Assembly (NCBI RefSeq): GCF_000426185.1
Contig: NZ_KE384506.1
Location: 124,001 to 188,000 of the forward strand
Direction of reading: 5' to 3'
Source of the DNA: Cellulomonas sp. URHD0024
GTDB taxonomy: Bacteria; Actinomycetota; Actinomycetes; Actinomycetales; Cellulomonadaceae
Length of the DNA: 64,000 bases
Shown here piece after piece: positions 56,178 through 63,935 of the stretch. The position numbers and the translations under genes were made by a program. Below the pieces are notes generated by a model. It ran no database searches. It worked only from the letters and a program-made list of their open reading frames with translations, and was not told the DNA's origin. Position 1 is the first letter of the stretch. The number at the start of each line of letters is the position of its first letter.

Positions 56178-57074
56178 TCACGCAGGCGTCGCGGCGAACC
56201 GTTCCCAGCGCCACGCCAACAGGGCTCGGTCCGGGTGGTCCTTCGTGAGCCGGGGGAGCGTCAATGACCGCCCATGCATCTCCTGCAGTCCATGGCGCAG
56301 CATCGGGCCGTCGACCTCTTCGAGGAGTCCACCGTCGATCGCGACTCGATAGTCAGGCGAGATGCCGAGCATGTTCTGGTCGTACGCGGCGTGATGGATC
56401 TTGCAGAGTGCGAGGCCGTTGGGCGTAGTCGGTACGCCCCCGAGCTCGGTGTCCGGAACGATGTGCGCGGCGTCAAGCAACGAGCCGTGCCGCAGGGTAC
56501 ACACGGCGCACGTCGTGGAGTAAGCGACCATGACCCGTGTGCGAAAAGCTGGCTGATGCAAGCGTTGCCGCGCGAGGCGCAGGGCGTATTCCCGCTGTGG
56601 GTCGGACAGGTCGCGGGTGGATCCCATGAAGCGAAAGGCCTCGTCAAGGGCAATCACGAACGAGCGCTGTTCGGGAATGTCCTCGACGACGTAAACCGGA
56701 AGCACCGGCGTGTAGTAGTTCGCGATCTCCTTCCGGAAGAGGATCAGCGGCAGGCCGGTGGTGATCGCGGCGCGCAACTTGCGGTTGTCCCCACCGGCCG
56801 GATCCCCAGAACGGTAGGCGTAGTGCAGCAAGCCGTCCGTGTGGCTCTCTGTGTCGTCGTACGGACCGTCCGCCGAGGCCACGATCGCCAGGGTGGAGGA
56901 GAACTCTGTCGGATTCCGGATGCCCCGCGAGAAGTCGATGATCGGGAGATCTCGACCATCGATCTGGAAATCGAGGAGCTCTCGTCGATGGAGGAAACCG
57001 CCGTTCGCGGCCGCTCGTTCGCGAACCCAATCAAAGATGCGATTGCGCAGCGCTTCTTCGATAGCGGTGTCCAC
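56178..57074 (-). CDS. HNH endonuclease, predicted restriction enzyme (COG3440 type)
   Basis: 298 residues. The N-terminal domain (GFLHRRELLDFQIDGRDLPIID, GPYDDTESHTDGLLHYAYRS, DNRKLRAAITTGLPLILFRKE, YYTPVLPVYVVEDIP) is the recognition-like module of COG3440 proteins; the C-terminal HNH_2 domain is CAVCTLRHGSLLDAAHIVPD, then LALCKIHHAAYDQNMLGI. GTG start at 57074 without clear ribosome-binding site. The 5' half is visibly less GC-rich than its neighbours, suggesting horizontal acquisition. Probably a McrA-like type IV or solitary nuclease; modified-DNA specificity is inferred. Confidence 0.85.
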   Translation of the reverse strand: MDTAIEEALRNRIFDWVRERAAANGGFLHRRELLDFQIDGRDLPIIDFSRGIRNPTEFSSTLAIVASADGPYDDTESHTDGLLHYAYRSGDPAGGDNRKLRAAITTGLPLILFRKEIANYYTPVLPVYVVEDIPEQRSFVIALDEAFRFMGSTRDLSDPQREYALRLARQRLHQPAFRTRVMVAYSTTCAVCTLRHGSLLDAAHIVPDTELGGVPTTPNGLALCKIHHAAYDQNMLGISPDYRVAIDGGLLEEVDGPMLRHGLQEMHGRSLTLPRLTKDHPDRALLAWRWERFAATPA

Positions 57075-57152
57075 CGCGTCAGCTCAGCAGACCATCCGGT
57101 GATTGACAAGAGCGCCTTGTTCGACGCCTCCTCGAGCGGCATGGTGGGCCGC

Positions 57153-57560
57153 ATGAGCTTCGAGGTCACGCCCGTGGGCCGGGTCGAGTCGTCGCTCGTC
57201 GACCTGGCGGAGGCTCCGCGGCAGGGGGACGAGGGCGCGCCGGATGCCTGGGTCGTCATTGCTCCGGACTACGCGCGGGCCGTCGCCGACATCGCGGCCG
57301 GTGCGGACGCCTTCGTGCTGACCTGGCTCGACCGGGCGTCGCGCGACACGCTCGTCGTGCATCCGCGGGGAGACGTCGCCCGCACCGCGCTCGGCGTGTT
57401 CAGCACTCGGTCACCCGACCGTCCCAACCCGATCGGGCTGCACCGGGTGACGGTCCTCGAGGTGCAGGGGCTGCGGCTGCTGGTGCGGGACCTGGAGGCG
57501 GTCGACGGGACGCCCGTGCTCGACATCAAGCCGGTGCTCGGGGCGATCGAGGAGCGGTGA
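57153..57560 (+). CDS. trmO: tRNA (N6-threonylcarbamoyladenosine(37)-N6)-methyltransferase TrmO
   Basis: 135 residues of the TsaA/TrmO family: VTPVGRVESSLVDLAEAPRQGDEG, VVIAPDYARAVADIAAGADAFVLTWLDRASRD, GVFSTRSPDRPNPIGLHRVTVLEVQG and LEAVDGTPVLDIKPVL. The beta-barrel SAM-binding core is complete; the C-terminal extension of E. coli TrmO is absent, as in many short bacterial forms. ATG 57153 or 57141 (MVGRMSFEV). Divergent from the HNH gene by 78 bp. Confidence 0.9.
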   Translation: MSFEVTPVGRVESSLVDLAEAPRQGDEGAPDAWVVIAPDYARAVADIAAGADAFVLTWLDRASRDTLVVHPRGDVARTALGVFSTRSPDRPNPIGLHRVTVLEVQGLRLLVRDLEAVDGTPVLDIKPVLGAIEER

Positions 57561-57761
57561 CCGAGGGGCCACCGCCGCGTCGTCGGACACCTTCGACCGT
57601 CGTCGTGAAGCGTCCAGGCGTGACAAGGGGCGCGCGAACCGACTTCCCGTCATGATCGAGCGAGGGCTCTGCGTGCCCTGACCCCCCGACCGAGTGCGCG
57701 TCGCTGCGTCCGCGGGCGAGGGGCCGGGACGTGCGCGTCGCCGACGAGAGGACCCGGGAGC

Positions 57762-59237
57762 ATGACTGAGACCACCGCACAGGCGTGGACGCCGCCGAAG
57801 GTCCCCCGGAGTGCGTGGAACGCGCTGACCGTGCTGATGGCCGGCATGTTCATGGCGCTGCTCGACACGACGATCGTCAACGTCGCGCTGCCGACGATCC
57901 GCGACGACCTGGACGCGTCCGAGGCGACGTTGAGCTGGATCATCTCGGGGTACGCGCTCGCGTTCGGCATCGCACTGATCCCCGCGGGGAGGGTGGGCGA
58001 CCGGATCGGCCACAAGTGGGTGTTCTTCACCGGGTTGGCGCTGTTCACGGTCGCGAGCCTGCTGTGCGGGCTGTCGCAGACCAGCTTCCAGCTGATCGCC
58101 GCGCGGGTGCTCCAAGGCCTCGCGGGCGGCATGTTCGTGCCGGGAGTCACGGCGTTCATCCAGCTGCTGTTCCCGGGAGCGGTGCGCGGCAAGGCGTTCG
58201 CGATCATGGGGTCGGTGATCGGCGTGAGCACCGCGCTGGGCCCGATCCTCGGTGGCCTGATCATCGAGGCGTTCGGGGAGGCGAACGGCTGGCGGATCGT
58301 GTTCTTCGTCAACCTGCCGATCGGCGTCCTCGCGCTGATCGCGGCCGCGATCCTCCTGCCCGCGGGCAAGCTCGGCACGCAGGCGAAGCCGGGCGTCGAT
58401 CTGGTCGGGCTCGTTCTGCTGACCGCGGGGCTCGTCGCGATCCTCGTGCCGCTCATCGAGGGGCAGACCAGGGACTGGCCGGCGTGGACCTTCGTCTCGC
58501 TGGGCGCCGGGGTGCTGCTGATCGTGGCGTTCGGGGCCTGGGAGGTCCGCATCAAGGGCGGGAACCCGATGGTGCCGCCGCACCTGTTCAGCCATCCCCA
58601 GTTCACGGGCGGCACGGTCCTCGCGATGGTCTACTTCGCTGCGTTCACCAGCATCTTCTTCACCATCTCGCTGCTCTGGCAGTCCGGCCTCGGGCACACC
58701 GCGCTCCAGTCCGGCGTGGTCGCCGTGCCGTTCGCGCTGGGGTCGATCGTGGGGGCGTCGCAGAGCAACCGGCTCGCGCAGCGGCTCGGCCGCCGGGTCC
58801 TGGTCCTGGGGACCTTGTTCGTCGCGGTCGCTCTCGCGTGGGTGTGGCTCGTCCTGCGGACCGTCGAGGCGCAGGACCTCACCAACTGGGACCTGTTGCT
58901 GCCCCTGCTCCTCGGCGGCGTCGGCAGCGGCATGTTCATCGCACCGAACGTGCAGTTCATCGTCGCGACGGTGGACCGCTCCGAGGCCGGCGCCGCGAGC
59001 GGCGTGATCAGCGTGATGCAGCGGGTGGGCAGCGCGATCGGCATCGCGGTGATCGGCAGCGTCCTGTTCGGCCAGCTGAAGATCACGGGCCCGGCGTCTG
59101 TCCCCCAGGCGTTCACGGACGCCGCCGCCGCGGCCATGCTCGTGAGCGCCGTGCTGGCCGTCGTCGCGTTCCTGCTCGTCTTCGCCCTGCCCAAGCAGGT
59201 CCCGTCCGGCCACGGCGGGCCGCCGCCGACGGAGTGA
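57762..59237 (+). CDS. DHA2-family (EmrB/QacA) MFS drug exporter
   Basis: 491 residues with 14 membrane segments. ALTVLMAGMFMALLDTTIVNVALPTIRDDL, GRVGDRIGHKWVFFTGLALF, RVLQGLAGGMFVPGVTAFIQ and LGPILGGLIIEAFGEANGWRIVFFVNLPIG are family-typical, including motif C. Proton antiport efflux of drugs or dyes. The next gene (SnoaL-like) starts 30 bp downstream. 201 bp before it is non-coding. Confidence 0.93.
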   Translation: MTETTAQAWTPPKVPRSAWNALTVLMAGMFMALLDTTIVNVALPTIRDDLDASEATLSWIISGYALAFGIALIPAGRVGDRIGHKWVFFTGLALFTVASLLCGLSQTSFQLIAARVLQGLAGGMFVPGVTAFIQLLFPGAVRGKAFAIMGSVIGVSTALGPILGGLIIEAFGEANGWRIVFFVNLPIGVLALIAAAILLPAGKLGTQAKPGVDLVGLVLLTAGLVAILVPLIEGQTRDWPAWTFVSLGAGVLLIVAFGAWEVRIKGGNPMVPPHLFSHPQFTGGTVLAMVYFAAFTSIFFTISLLWQSGLGHTALQSGVVAVPFALGSIVGASQSNRLAQRLGRRVLVLGTLFVAVALAWVWLVLRTVEAQDLTNWDLLLPLLLGGVGSGMFIAPNVQFIVATVDRSEAGAASGVISVMQRVGSAIGIAVIGSVLFGQLKITGPASVPQAFTDAAAAAMLVSAVLAVVAFLLVFALPKQVPSGHGGPPPTE

Positions 59238-59266
59238 CTGTCAGTGGTCGGGTGGATCGTCTGTGC

Positions 59267-59644
59267 ATGACCAGACAAGCCGCCCTCGACCTGGCGACCA
59301 AGTGGACCGCGATGTGGAACGGCGACCTCGCCCTTGTCGACGAGATCCTCGCTCCCGACTTCCGGATCGAGTTCGGCGCGGTCGTCGCCGATCCCGACCC
59401 CACCCTGATCACGACGCCCGCGGACATGGCCGCGTTCGTGCGCACGTGGCGATCGAGGCGCGGGGATCTGGATTTCGCGCTGCAGGGCACACCGCTTGTC
59501 GACGAGGACGGCGGCGTGGCGTTCACGTGGTCCGTGGACCTGCCGGGAATGCAGCGGCGCAGCGGGATCGACCTCTGCCAGCTCTCCGACGGGAAGATCG
59601 CGCGCGTCTGGTCGGTGACCGGCGAGCACGCCTTCGACGTGTGA
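59267..59644 (+). CDS. SnoaL/NTF2-like protein
   Basis: 125 residues with the cone-shaped NTF2 fold pattern: ALDLATKWTAMWNGDLALVDEILAPDFRIEF, DMAAFVRTWRSRRGDLDF, GIDLCQLSDGKIARVWSV. Such proteins are isomerases, cyclases or ligand binders; no catalytic residue set can be assigned. Probably co-transcribed with the upstream exporter. Confidence 0.82.
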   Translation: MTRQAALDLATKWTAMWNGDLALVDEILAPDFRIEFGAVVADPDPTLITTPADMAAFVRTWRSRRGDLDFALQGTPLVDEDGGVAFTWSVDLPGMQRRSGIDLCQLSDGKIARVWSVTGEHAFDV

Positions 59645-59702
59645 GGCGATCACGCCGCGGTTGCGCCCGTGCCGACCCGCCGGGCCAACCCGCCGGGCCG
59701 AC

Positions 59703-59722
59703 CCGCCCGACAGACCGGGCGG
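59703..59722. terminator. hairpin between the SnoaL-like gene and the zinc-ribbon gene
   Basis: CCGCCCG-ACAGAC-CGGGCGG, a 7-bp stem in the 107-bp convergent gap, embedded in short CCGACCCGCCGGG-type repeats. No U-tract. Confidence 0.45.
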
Positions 59723-59751
59723 CCGGTCTCGGGAAGGTCGACCGGGGTCCG

Positions 59752-60573
59752 TCAGGCCAGCTCGAGCTCGCGGCTCTTGGTCTCCCCGAAGAACTGCGAC
59801 ACCTGCTGGAGCGTCGAGAAGCCGTCACCGGCAAGGTCGACGAGCAGGTCGTTGCTCCACATCATCAGACGCCCGATCGTCCACTGGACGCGCGCGGCCT
59901 CGGGCAGCTCCAGCCCGTAGACCAGCTGGGCGATCTCGCGCTTGCCGCCGGAGGGGGTGCTGTAGGTGAGGATCGGCAGGTAGCGCTCAGGCTCGACCAC
60001 GCACAGGACGCGCGTGAGCAGCGCCTCCTTGAACCCGGTCATGCCCAGGCCACCCTGCTCGTGCACGAGCCGCGTGAAACGGTCGGCCATCGGCACGCTC
60101 GGGGGCCCGTAGAGCAGGTAGCGGATGGTGTTGCGCGTCCGTGCGGTGGCCTCGTAGTCGCCCATCGACTTCCATGCCCGGTTGAACACCGACATGTTGC
60201 CGGGGGCCGCGCCGACGGTGCTGTTGGCGAACTCGCGCAGGTCGTCGGGGTCGGCGTCGACGATGTGCTCGGCGCTGAACACCTGCTGGTACTTGGCCCA
60301 GTAGGCCAGAACCTCGGGGTCGGGCGTCTGGTGGTCCACGAGGAACTCGGCCTTGAGCTCCTCGACACGGGCCATCCGATCGGGCTCGACCCACGACCGG
60401 TCGGGGAACCGGTCCCGCAGACCCGAGTAGGACGCGGGGGTGTCCGTCACGCGCTTCGCCTCGCCGCGTGTCCAGGTGTGGTGGCACGACGAACAACGAA
60501 TGGTTCGGCGATCGTCCGGCAGTCGCTCGACGAGCTCTAGCTCGTCCGACGTGCAGACCGGGCATTCCAGCAT
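59752..60573 (-). CDS. zinc-ribbon protein of unknown function
   Basis: 273 residues, family not recognised. N-terminal zinc ribbon C4-x2-C7...C27-x2-C30. The helical remainder has distinctive conserved-looking blocks: YLLYGPPSVPMADRFTRLVHE, GLGMTGFKEALLTRVLCVVEPERYLPILTY and IGRLMMWSNDLLVDLAGDGFSTLQQVSQFFGE. The WSNDLL/FKE-LL pattern is reminiscent of proteins near restriction-type ATPases, but I cannot assign a family. ATG at 60573 has AAGGAG 6 bases upstream. Divergent from the BadF-type kinase across a 270-bp region with GGACC palindromes. Confidence 0.75.
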   Translation of the reverse strand: MLECPVCTSDELELVERLPDDRRTIRCSSCHHTWTRGEAKRVTDTPASYSGLRDRFPDRSWVEPDRMARVEELKAEFLVDHQTPDPEVLAYWAKYQQVFSAEHIVDADPDDLREFANSTVGAAPGNMSVFNRAWKSMGDYEATARTRNTIRYLLYGPPSVPMADRFTRLVHEQGGLGMTGFKEALLTRVLCVVEPERYLPILTYSTPSGGKREIAQLVYGLELPEAARVQWTIGRLMMWSNDLLVDLAGDGFSTLQQVSQFFGETKSRELELA

Positions 60574-60692
60574 GAGTGCTCCTTCGCCTCTGTGGGGCTC
60601 AGTGTGCACGTCGTGGCGCGACGACGGGCTGGGTCCTCGGTGGGTGGTCATACCCAGTGTCCTGCTGTCGTGATCATTTCGATACGGACGAA

Positions 60693-60716
60693 GGTCCTGA
60701 TCCGGGACCTAGGTCC
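60693..60716. promoter_or_regulatory. GGACC/GGTCC inverted repeats in divergent promoter region
   Basis: GGACCTAGGTCC (60705-60716) is a perfect 12-bp palindrome; GGTCC at 60693-60697 pairs again with GGACC at 60705. Resembles binding sites of NarL/DosR-type response regulators (GGGAC-N-GTCCC), but assignment is speculative. Confidence 0.45.
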
Positions 60717-60843
60717 GACGAGACGGTCGAACTGGCGACCTAGCGTCGAACGTACGGACGCGCCCACATCCCCGGTCGCCCCGTGACCAGCCGCCCCGGG
60801 GCACCCCCCGAGGGTCGACCGTCGCATCCACCAGGACGAGACC

Positions 60844-61785
60844 ATGACCCAGCATCTGCCCCACCAGCGCACCACCGCGCGCCGCCGGGTCGTGATCGGA
60901 CTGGACATCGGCGCCGTGACGGCGCAGGTGCGGGTCGTCGATCAGGCGTCCGGCTCGATCGTCCTCGACCACATGTCCGCCTCCGCGAGCTGGTCGGCGA
61001 CGCCCCTGAGCTACGCGACGGCGTGGATCGTCGACACGGTGCGGCGTGCGCTCGACGACTGCGCCGACGTGGAGCTGGTGGCGGTCGGCGTGGGCGCGAC
61101 GGGGTGCGAGGTCCGGGCGTTGTCCGATGCGCTCGGCACGACCGTGTGCGCGGCGTTGCGGGTGCCGACGGTCGTCGTCAACGATGCCGAGCTCCTGATC
61201 CCGGCAGCTGGTCTGGAGCGCGGGGTGGGGGTGCTCGTCGGCTGCTCGGCGATCGCGGTGGCGACCGGGCCGGGCGCCCTCACGGGCGCGTCTAGCTGGG
61301 CGTTCTCCGACGTGGGCAGCGCCTCCTCCCTGGTCCGCGAGGCCGTGGCCAACGTCCTCGCCCGTGCGGCACGCGACGAGACCCCGGACCCCTTGCGTAT
61401 CCGGCTGATGGACTCGATGCAGCTGCGCTCGGTCGACGAGCTCGCGCAGGTGCTGCACTGGAACGCTCGAGCGCTGCCCTGGGGGAGCCACGCGCCGGCG
61501 GTGTTCGAGGCTGCCGACGAGGGGTCGCGCGACGCGCACGCGCTCGTGACCGCCAACGCGCAGGCCGTCGCCACGCTCGTCGTCCAGCTGGCCCAGCGCG
61601 GGGTGGACGTCCTGCACGCCGTGGTCGGTGGCGACGTCGCACCAGAGGTGCCGCGCCTGTTCGCCGGGATCCGCCGCTCGATCCTGGACGAGCTACCCGA
61701 CGCCGACGTGCGCATGCTCGACGCGCCTGCGGTCGAGGGTGCTGTCCGGCTCGCCCAGCGCACGGTCGTCGACGGGCGCCCCTGA
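60844..61785 (+). CDS. BadF/BadG/BcrA/BcrD-type (N-acetylglucosamine kinase-like) ATPase
   Basis: 313 residues, ASKHA fold. PHOSPHATE-1 loop VVIGLDIGAVTAQVRVVD near residue 18; VAVGVGATGCEVRALSDAL near 82; VVNDAELLIPAAG near 113; VLVGCSAIAVATGPG near 133; LHAVVGGDVAPEVP near 260. Probably phosphorylates an amino sugar or glucosamine-like compound; the substrate is not determined. AGGA precedes the ATG by 7 nt. Strong hairpin follows. Confidence 0.82.
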   Translation: MTQHLPHQRTTARRRVVIGLDIGAVTAQVRVVDQASGSIVLDHMSASASWSATPLSYATAWIVDTVRRALDDCADVELVAVGVGATGCEVRALSDALGTTVCAALRVPTVVVNDAELLIPAAGLERGVGVLVGCSAIAVATGPGALTGASSWAFSDVGSASSLVREAVANVLARAARDETPDPLRIRLMDSMQLRSVDELAQVLHWNARALPWGSHAPAVFEAADEGSRDAHALVTANAQAVATLVVQLAQRGVDVLHAVVGGDVAPEVPRLFAGIRRSILDELPDADVRMLDAPAVEGAVRLAQRTVVDGRP

Positions 61786-61790
61786 ACGGT

Positions 61791-61824
61791 GCGGGGGCGA
61801 GCACAATGGCGTGCTCGCCCCCGC
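61791..61824. terminator. bidirectional terminator
   Basis: Perfect 14-bp stem GCGGGGGCGAGCAC / GTGCTCGCCCCCGC with a 6-base loop, exactly filling the gap between the convergent kinase and epimerase genes. Confidence 0.85.
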
Positions 61825-61833
61825 GCCCCGTTC

Positions 61834-62763
61834 CTAGACGCGAGCCGGTGCGGCCAAGGTCTCGACGATCGCCTGGTCCCACGGCGTCGCGCTCATGCCG
61901 AGAGTGCGCTGCGAGGCGGTGGTGTCCATGACGAACGGCTCGGTGAAGTGGTCCGCGACGGCGGCGACCTCCCGCAGCAGCGGTGAGACCTTGCCCAGGG
62001 CGCGCACCATCCCGGCGGCCATCGGCCTGATCCGGGGCTTCGGAGCGCCCGCGGCTGCCGCGAACCGGTCACCCAGCTCGAGGAACGTCAGCGGTTCCGC
62101 CGTCGGCACGTGCCACCCGCGACCCCACGCGGCGGGTGTCGTGCCGGCGGCGACGAGCGCCCGGGCGAAGTCCGGCAGGTAGGTCCAGCTGTGCGGCTGG
62201 TCGACGGCCACGACGGTCCGGGCGACCTTGCCGGCGAGGATCGGGTTCAGGAACCGCGGTCCGGCCATGGCTTGTGAGTCGGCGCGGGGGCCGAAGTAGT
62301 CCGCCGCGCGGACCTCCGTGGTCCGCAGGTCGGTGCGGGCTGCGGCGTCGCGCCACATCTGCGCGCGGACGGCCCCCTTGGCCTCGCTGGCCTGCAGCGG
62401 GGTGTCCTCGAACATGACCGCGCGGTGCGTGCCGTACCCGTACAGGTTGCCGGCCGTCACCAGGACGGCGCCGGTACGCGCGGCAGCGTCGAGCAGCGCG
62501 GCGGCCAACGGCGGCCAGTCGGAGACCCAGCGCCAGTACGACGGGTTCGCGCAGTTGTAGACGACGTCGGCGCCCTGGAACGCCCGTGTCAGGGCGGACG
62601 TGTCGGTGGCGTCGAGCGCGATGTGGCGCACGCGAGCGGAGCCGGTGTCGGTGTCGGTTCCGCCGGAGCGGCTCACGACGAGCACGTCGTTGCCCTGTGC
62701 GACGAGCTCCTGCGCGAGCGTGGAGCCGACGGCTCCCTTTCCGACGATCACGTGCGTGGCCAT
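61834..62763 (-). CDS. NAD-dependent epimerase/dehydratase-like (extended SDR) protein
   Basis: 309 residues. Rossmann loop HVIVGKGAVGSTLAQELVAQG (GxGxxG) at the N-terminus, ADVVYNCANPSYWRW near residue 68, VTAGNLYGYG near 103 and a substrate half FLELGDRFAAAAGAPKPRIR. The usual YxxxK is replaced by a less clear arrangement, so atypical SDR or NmrA-like binding is possible. CAGGAG precedes the ATG at 62763. Divergent from the TetR gene and probably its target. Confidence 0.85.
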   Translation of the reverse strand: MATHVIVGKGAVGSTLAQELVAQGNDVLVVSRSGGTDTDTGSARVRHIALDATDTSALTRAFQGADVVYNCANPSYWRWVSDWPPLAAALLDAAARTGAVLVTAGNLYGYGTHRAVMFEDTPLQASEAKGAVRAQMWRDAAARTDLRTTEVRAADYFGPRADSQAMAGPRFLNPILAGKVARTVVAVDQPHSWTYLPDFARALVAAGTTPAAWGRGWHVPTAEPLTFLELGDRFAAAAGAPKPRIRPMAAGMVRALGKVSPLLREVAAVADHFTEPFVMDTTASQRTLGMSATPWDQAIVETLAAPARV

Positions 62764-62798
62764 GGTCTGCTCCTGAGGTCGTGGGTCCGACAGTGTTG

Positions 62799-62885
62799 CG
62801 AGAGCGGTGCTCTCGTCTGTGAGCAATGCTCGCATCGAGTTCAGAGAATTGCAAGAGCAGTGCTCACACTGGTGATCGGTGCTCT
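62799..62885. promoter_or_regulatory. four-copy TetR operator array GAGC-N3-GCTC
   Basis: GAGC-N3-GCTC occurs at 62802-62812 (extended to CGAGAGC-N3-GCTCTCG), 62821-62831 and 62855-62865, with a one-mismatch copy GATC-GGT-GCTC at 62874-62884. Centres are 19, 34 and 19 bp apart, i.e. two matched pairs inside the 154-bp divergent region. Confidence 0.8.
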
Positions 62886-62917
62886 CGCTTTCGTCGAAAA
62901 GCAGGCACTATGGGTCC

Positions 62918-63634
62918 ATGGCCACCAGCAACGCCCGTGAGCGTGCCCGCGCCGAGGTCATGGCGGAGCTGCTCGCCGCAGCCCGAGCCCGGCTCGTCAC
63001 CGAAGGAGCCGCCGACCTGTCCCTGCGCGCCGTGGCCCGAGATCTCGGCATGGCGTCGTCGGCCGTGTACCGGTACGTCGAGTCACGCGACGCCTTGCTG
63101 ACGCTGCTGATCATCGAGGCGTACGACGCCGTCGGGACCGTCGCCGAGGAGGCGGTCGCCCGCACCGCGCAGGATCCCGCGCACACGTGGCTCGAGGTGG
63201 CCCGGGCAGTCCGCGGCTGGGCGCTCGACAACCGGTACTCGTTCGAGCTGATCTACGGCACCCCGGTGCGCGGCTACCAGGCGCCCGAGGACACCGTGCT
63301 GCCCGCCGTGCGGATCTGGGGCGTGATCGTCGGACTCCTCATGCGCGCGGACGCCGAAGGCACGCTCAGACCCTCCGGCCCTGACTTCGACCCGCGCGGC
63401 CGCATCGCCCCGGAGGTGTTCGCATTCGTCGGGTTCACCGACCCCGCCGACGTCCCCGACCACATCGCGCGCGTCGCCGCACGCTCGGCAACCCTGTTCA
63501 CGTCGCTCATCGGTGCGATCTCCGTCGAGCTGTTCGGGCACCTGCACCGCGTCGCCGGCGACTTCGGGAAGCTGTTCGACGTCACGATCGCCACCGCGGC
63601 GGCCGGGGTAGGGCTGCACGTCGACCTCAGCTGA
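62918..63634 (+). CDS. TetR-family transcriptional regulator
   Basis: 238 residues. HTH: AELLAAARARLVTEGAADLSLRAVARDLGMASSAVYRYVESRDALLTLLI; the C-terminal part (WLEVARAVRGWALDNRYSFELIYGTPVRGYQAPED) matches the TetR_C WHG-type ligand domain. ATG 62918 has no Shine-Dalgarno; a CACTAT/TATGGG segment 6-9 bases upstream suggests leaderless initiation. Expected to bind the four-copy operator and repress both itself and the divergent reductase. Confidence 0.9.
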   Translation: MATSNARERARAEVMAELLAAARARLVTEGAADLSLRAVARDLGMASSAVYRYVESRDALLTLLIIEAYDAVGTVAEEAVARTAQDPAHTWLEVARAVRGWALDNRYSFELIYGTPVRGYQAPEDTVLPAVRIWGVIVGLLMRADAEGTLRPSGPDFDPRGRIAPEVFAFVGFTDPADVPDHIARVAARSATLFTSLIGAISVELFGHLHRVAGDFGKLFDVTIATAAAGVGLHVDLS

Positions 63635-63662
63635 TCGCCCGAGCGAGGCCCGAACGAGTGAC

Positions 63663-63680
63663 GTTCGCCCACTGTTCGCC
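63663..63680 (+). promoter_or_regulatory. 11-nt-spaced direct repeat GTTCGCC (PHO-box-like)
   Basis: GTTCGCC at 63663-63669 and 63674-63680 are exactly 11 bp apart, like the 11-nt direct repeats of actinobacterial PhoP boxes (GTTCACC). Lies ~115 bp upstream of the short ORF at 63790. No matching -10 was pinned down. Confidence 0.35.
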
Positions 63681-63789
63681 TGCGTAGACGGGCAAAACCC
63701 TGGTGCATCGCGCGTACGTCCGTCACTCTGAACCCGACCGCGGGACGCCGCGGCCGACACCAACCTGAGCGCGGAGAGGGGACACGGCC

Positions 63790-63855
63790 ATGAAGCACGA
63801 ACTCGCGGACCTGATGCCCCGACCTCGACCTCGGAAGCCACCGTGCGATGCCTGA
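63790..63855 (+). CDS. 21-residue peptide ORF
   Basis: ATG preceded by GGAGAGGGGAC (63774-63784), a strong ribosome-binding site, then 21 codons and TGA. The product begins MKHELADL, continues with a Pro/Arg alternation (MPRPRPRKPP) and ends CDA. An 8-bp stem terminator begins 20 bp after the stop, so promoter, ORF and terminator form a complete small unit between the TetR gene and the tRNA. Too short for confident homology; could be a leader peptide, small regulatory protein or peptide precursor. Confidence 0.5.
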   Translation: MKHELADLMPRPRPRKPPCDA

Positions 63856-63874
63856 GCACTCGTTCAGCGGATCG

Positions 63875-63907
63875 ATGGGCCGTCTCCGACATTCGGGGGC
63901 GGCCCAT
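63875..63907 (+). terminator. terminator after the 21-residue ORF
   Basis: ATGGGCCG (63875-63882) pairs perfectly with CGGCCCAT (63900-63907), 17-base loop, followed by a pyrimidine-rich stretch with TTTCC. Confidence 0.6.
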
Positions 63908-63935
63908 TGCCGTCTCACGCACCCTTTCCATCCAC

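Noticed and set aside
57411-59213. 600-residue minus-strand frame opposite the DHA2 exporter
   Set aside because: His/Asp/Arg-rich antisense reading with no family features.
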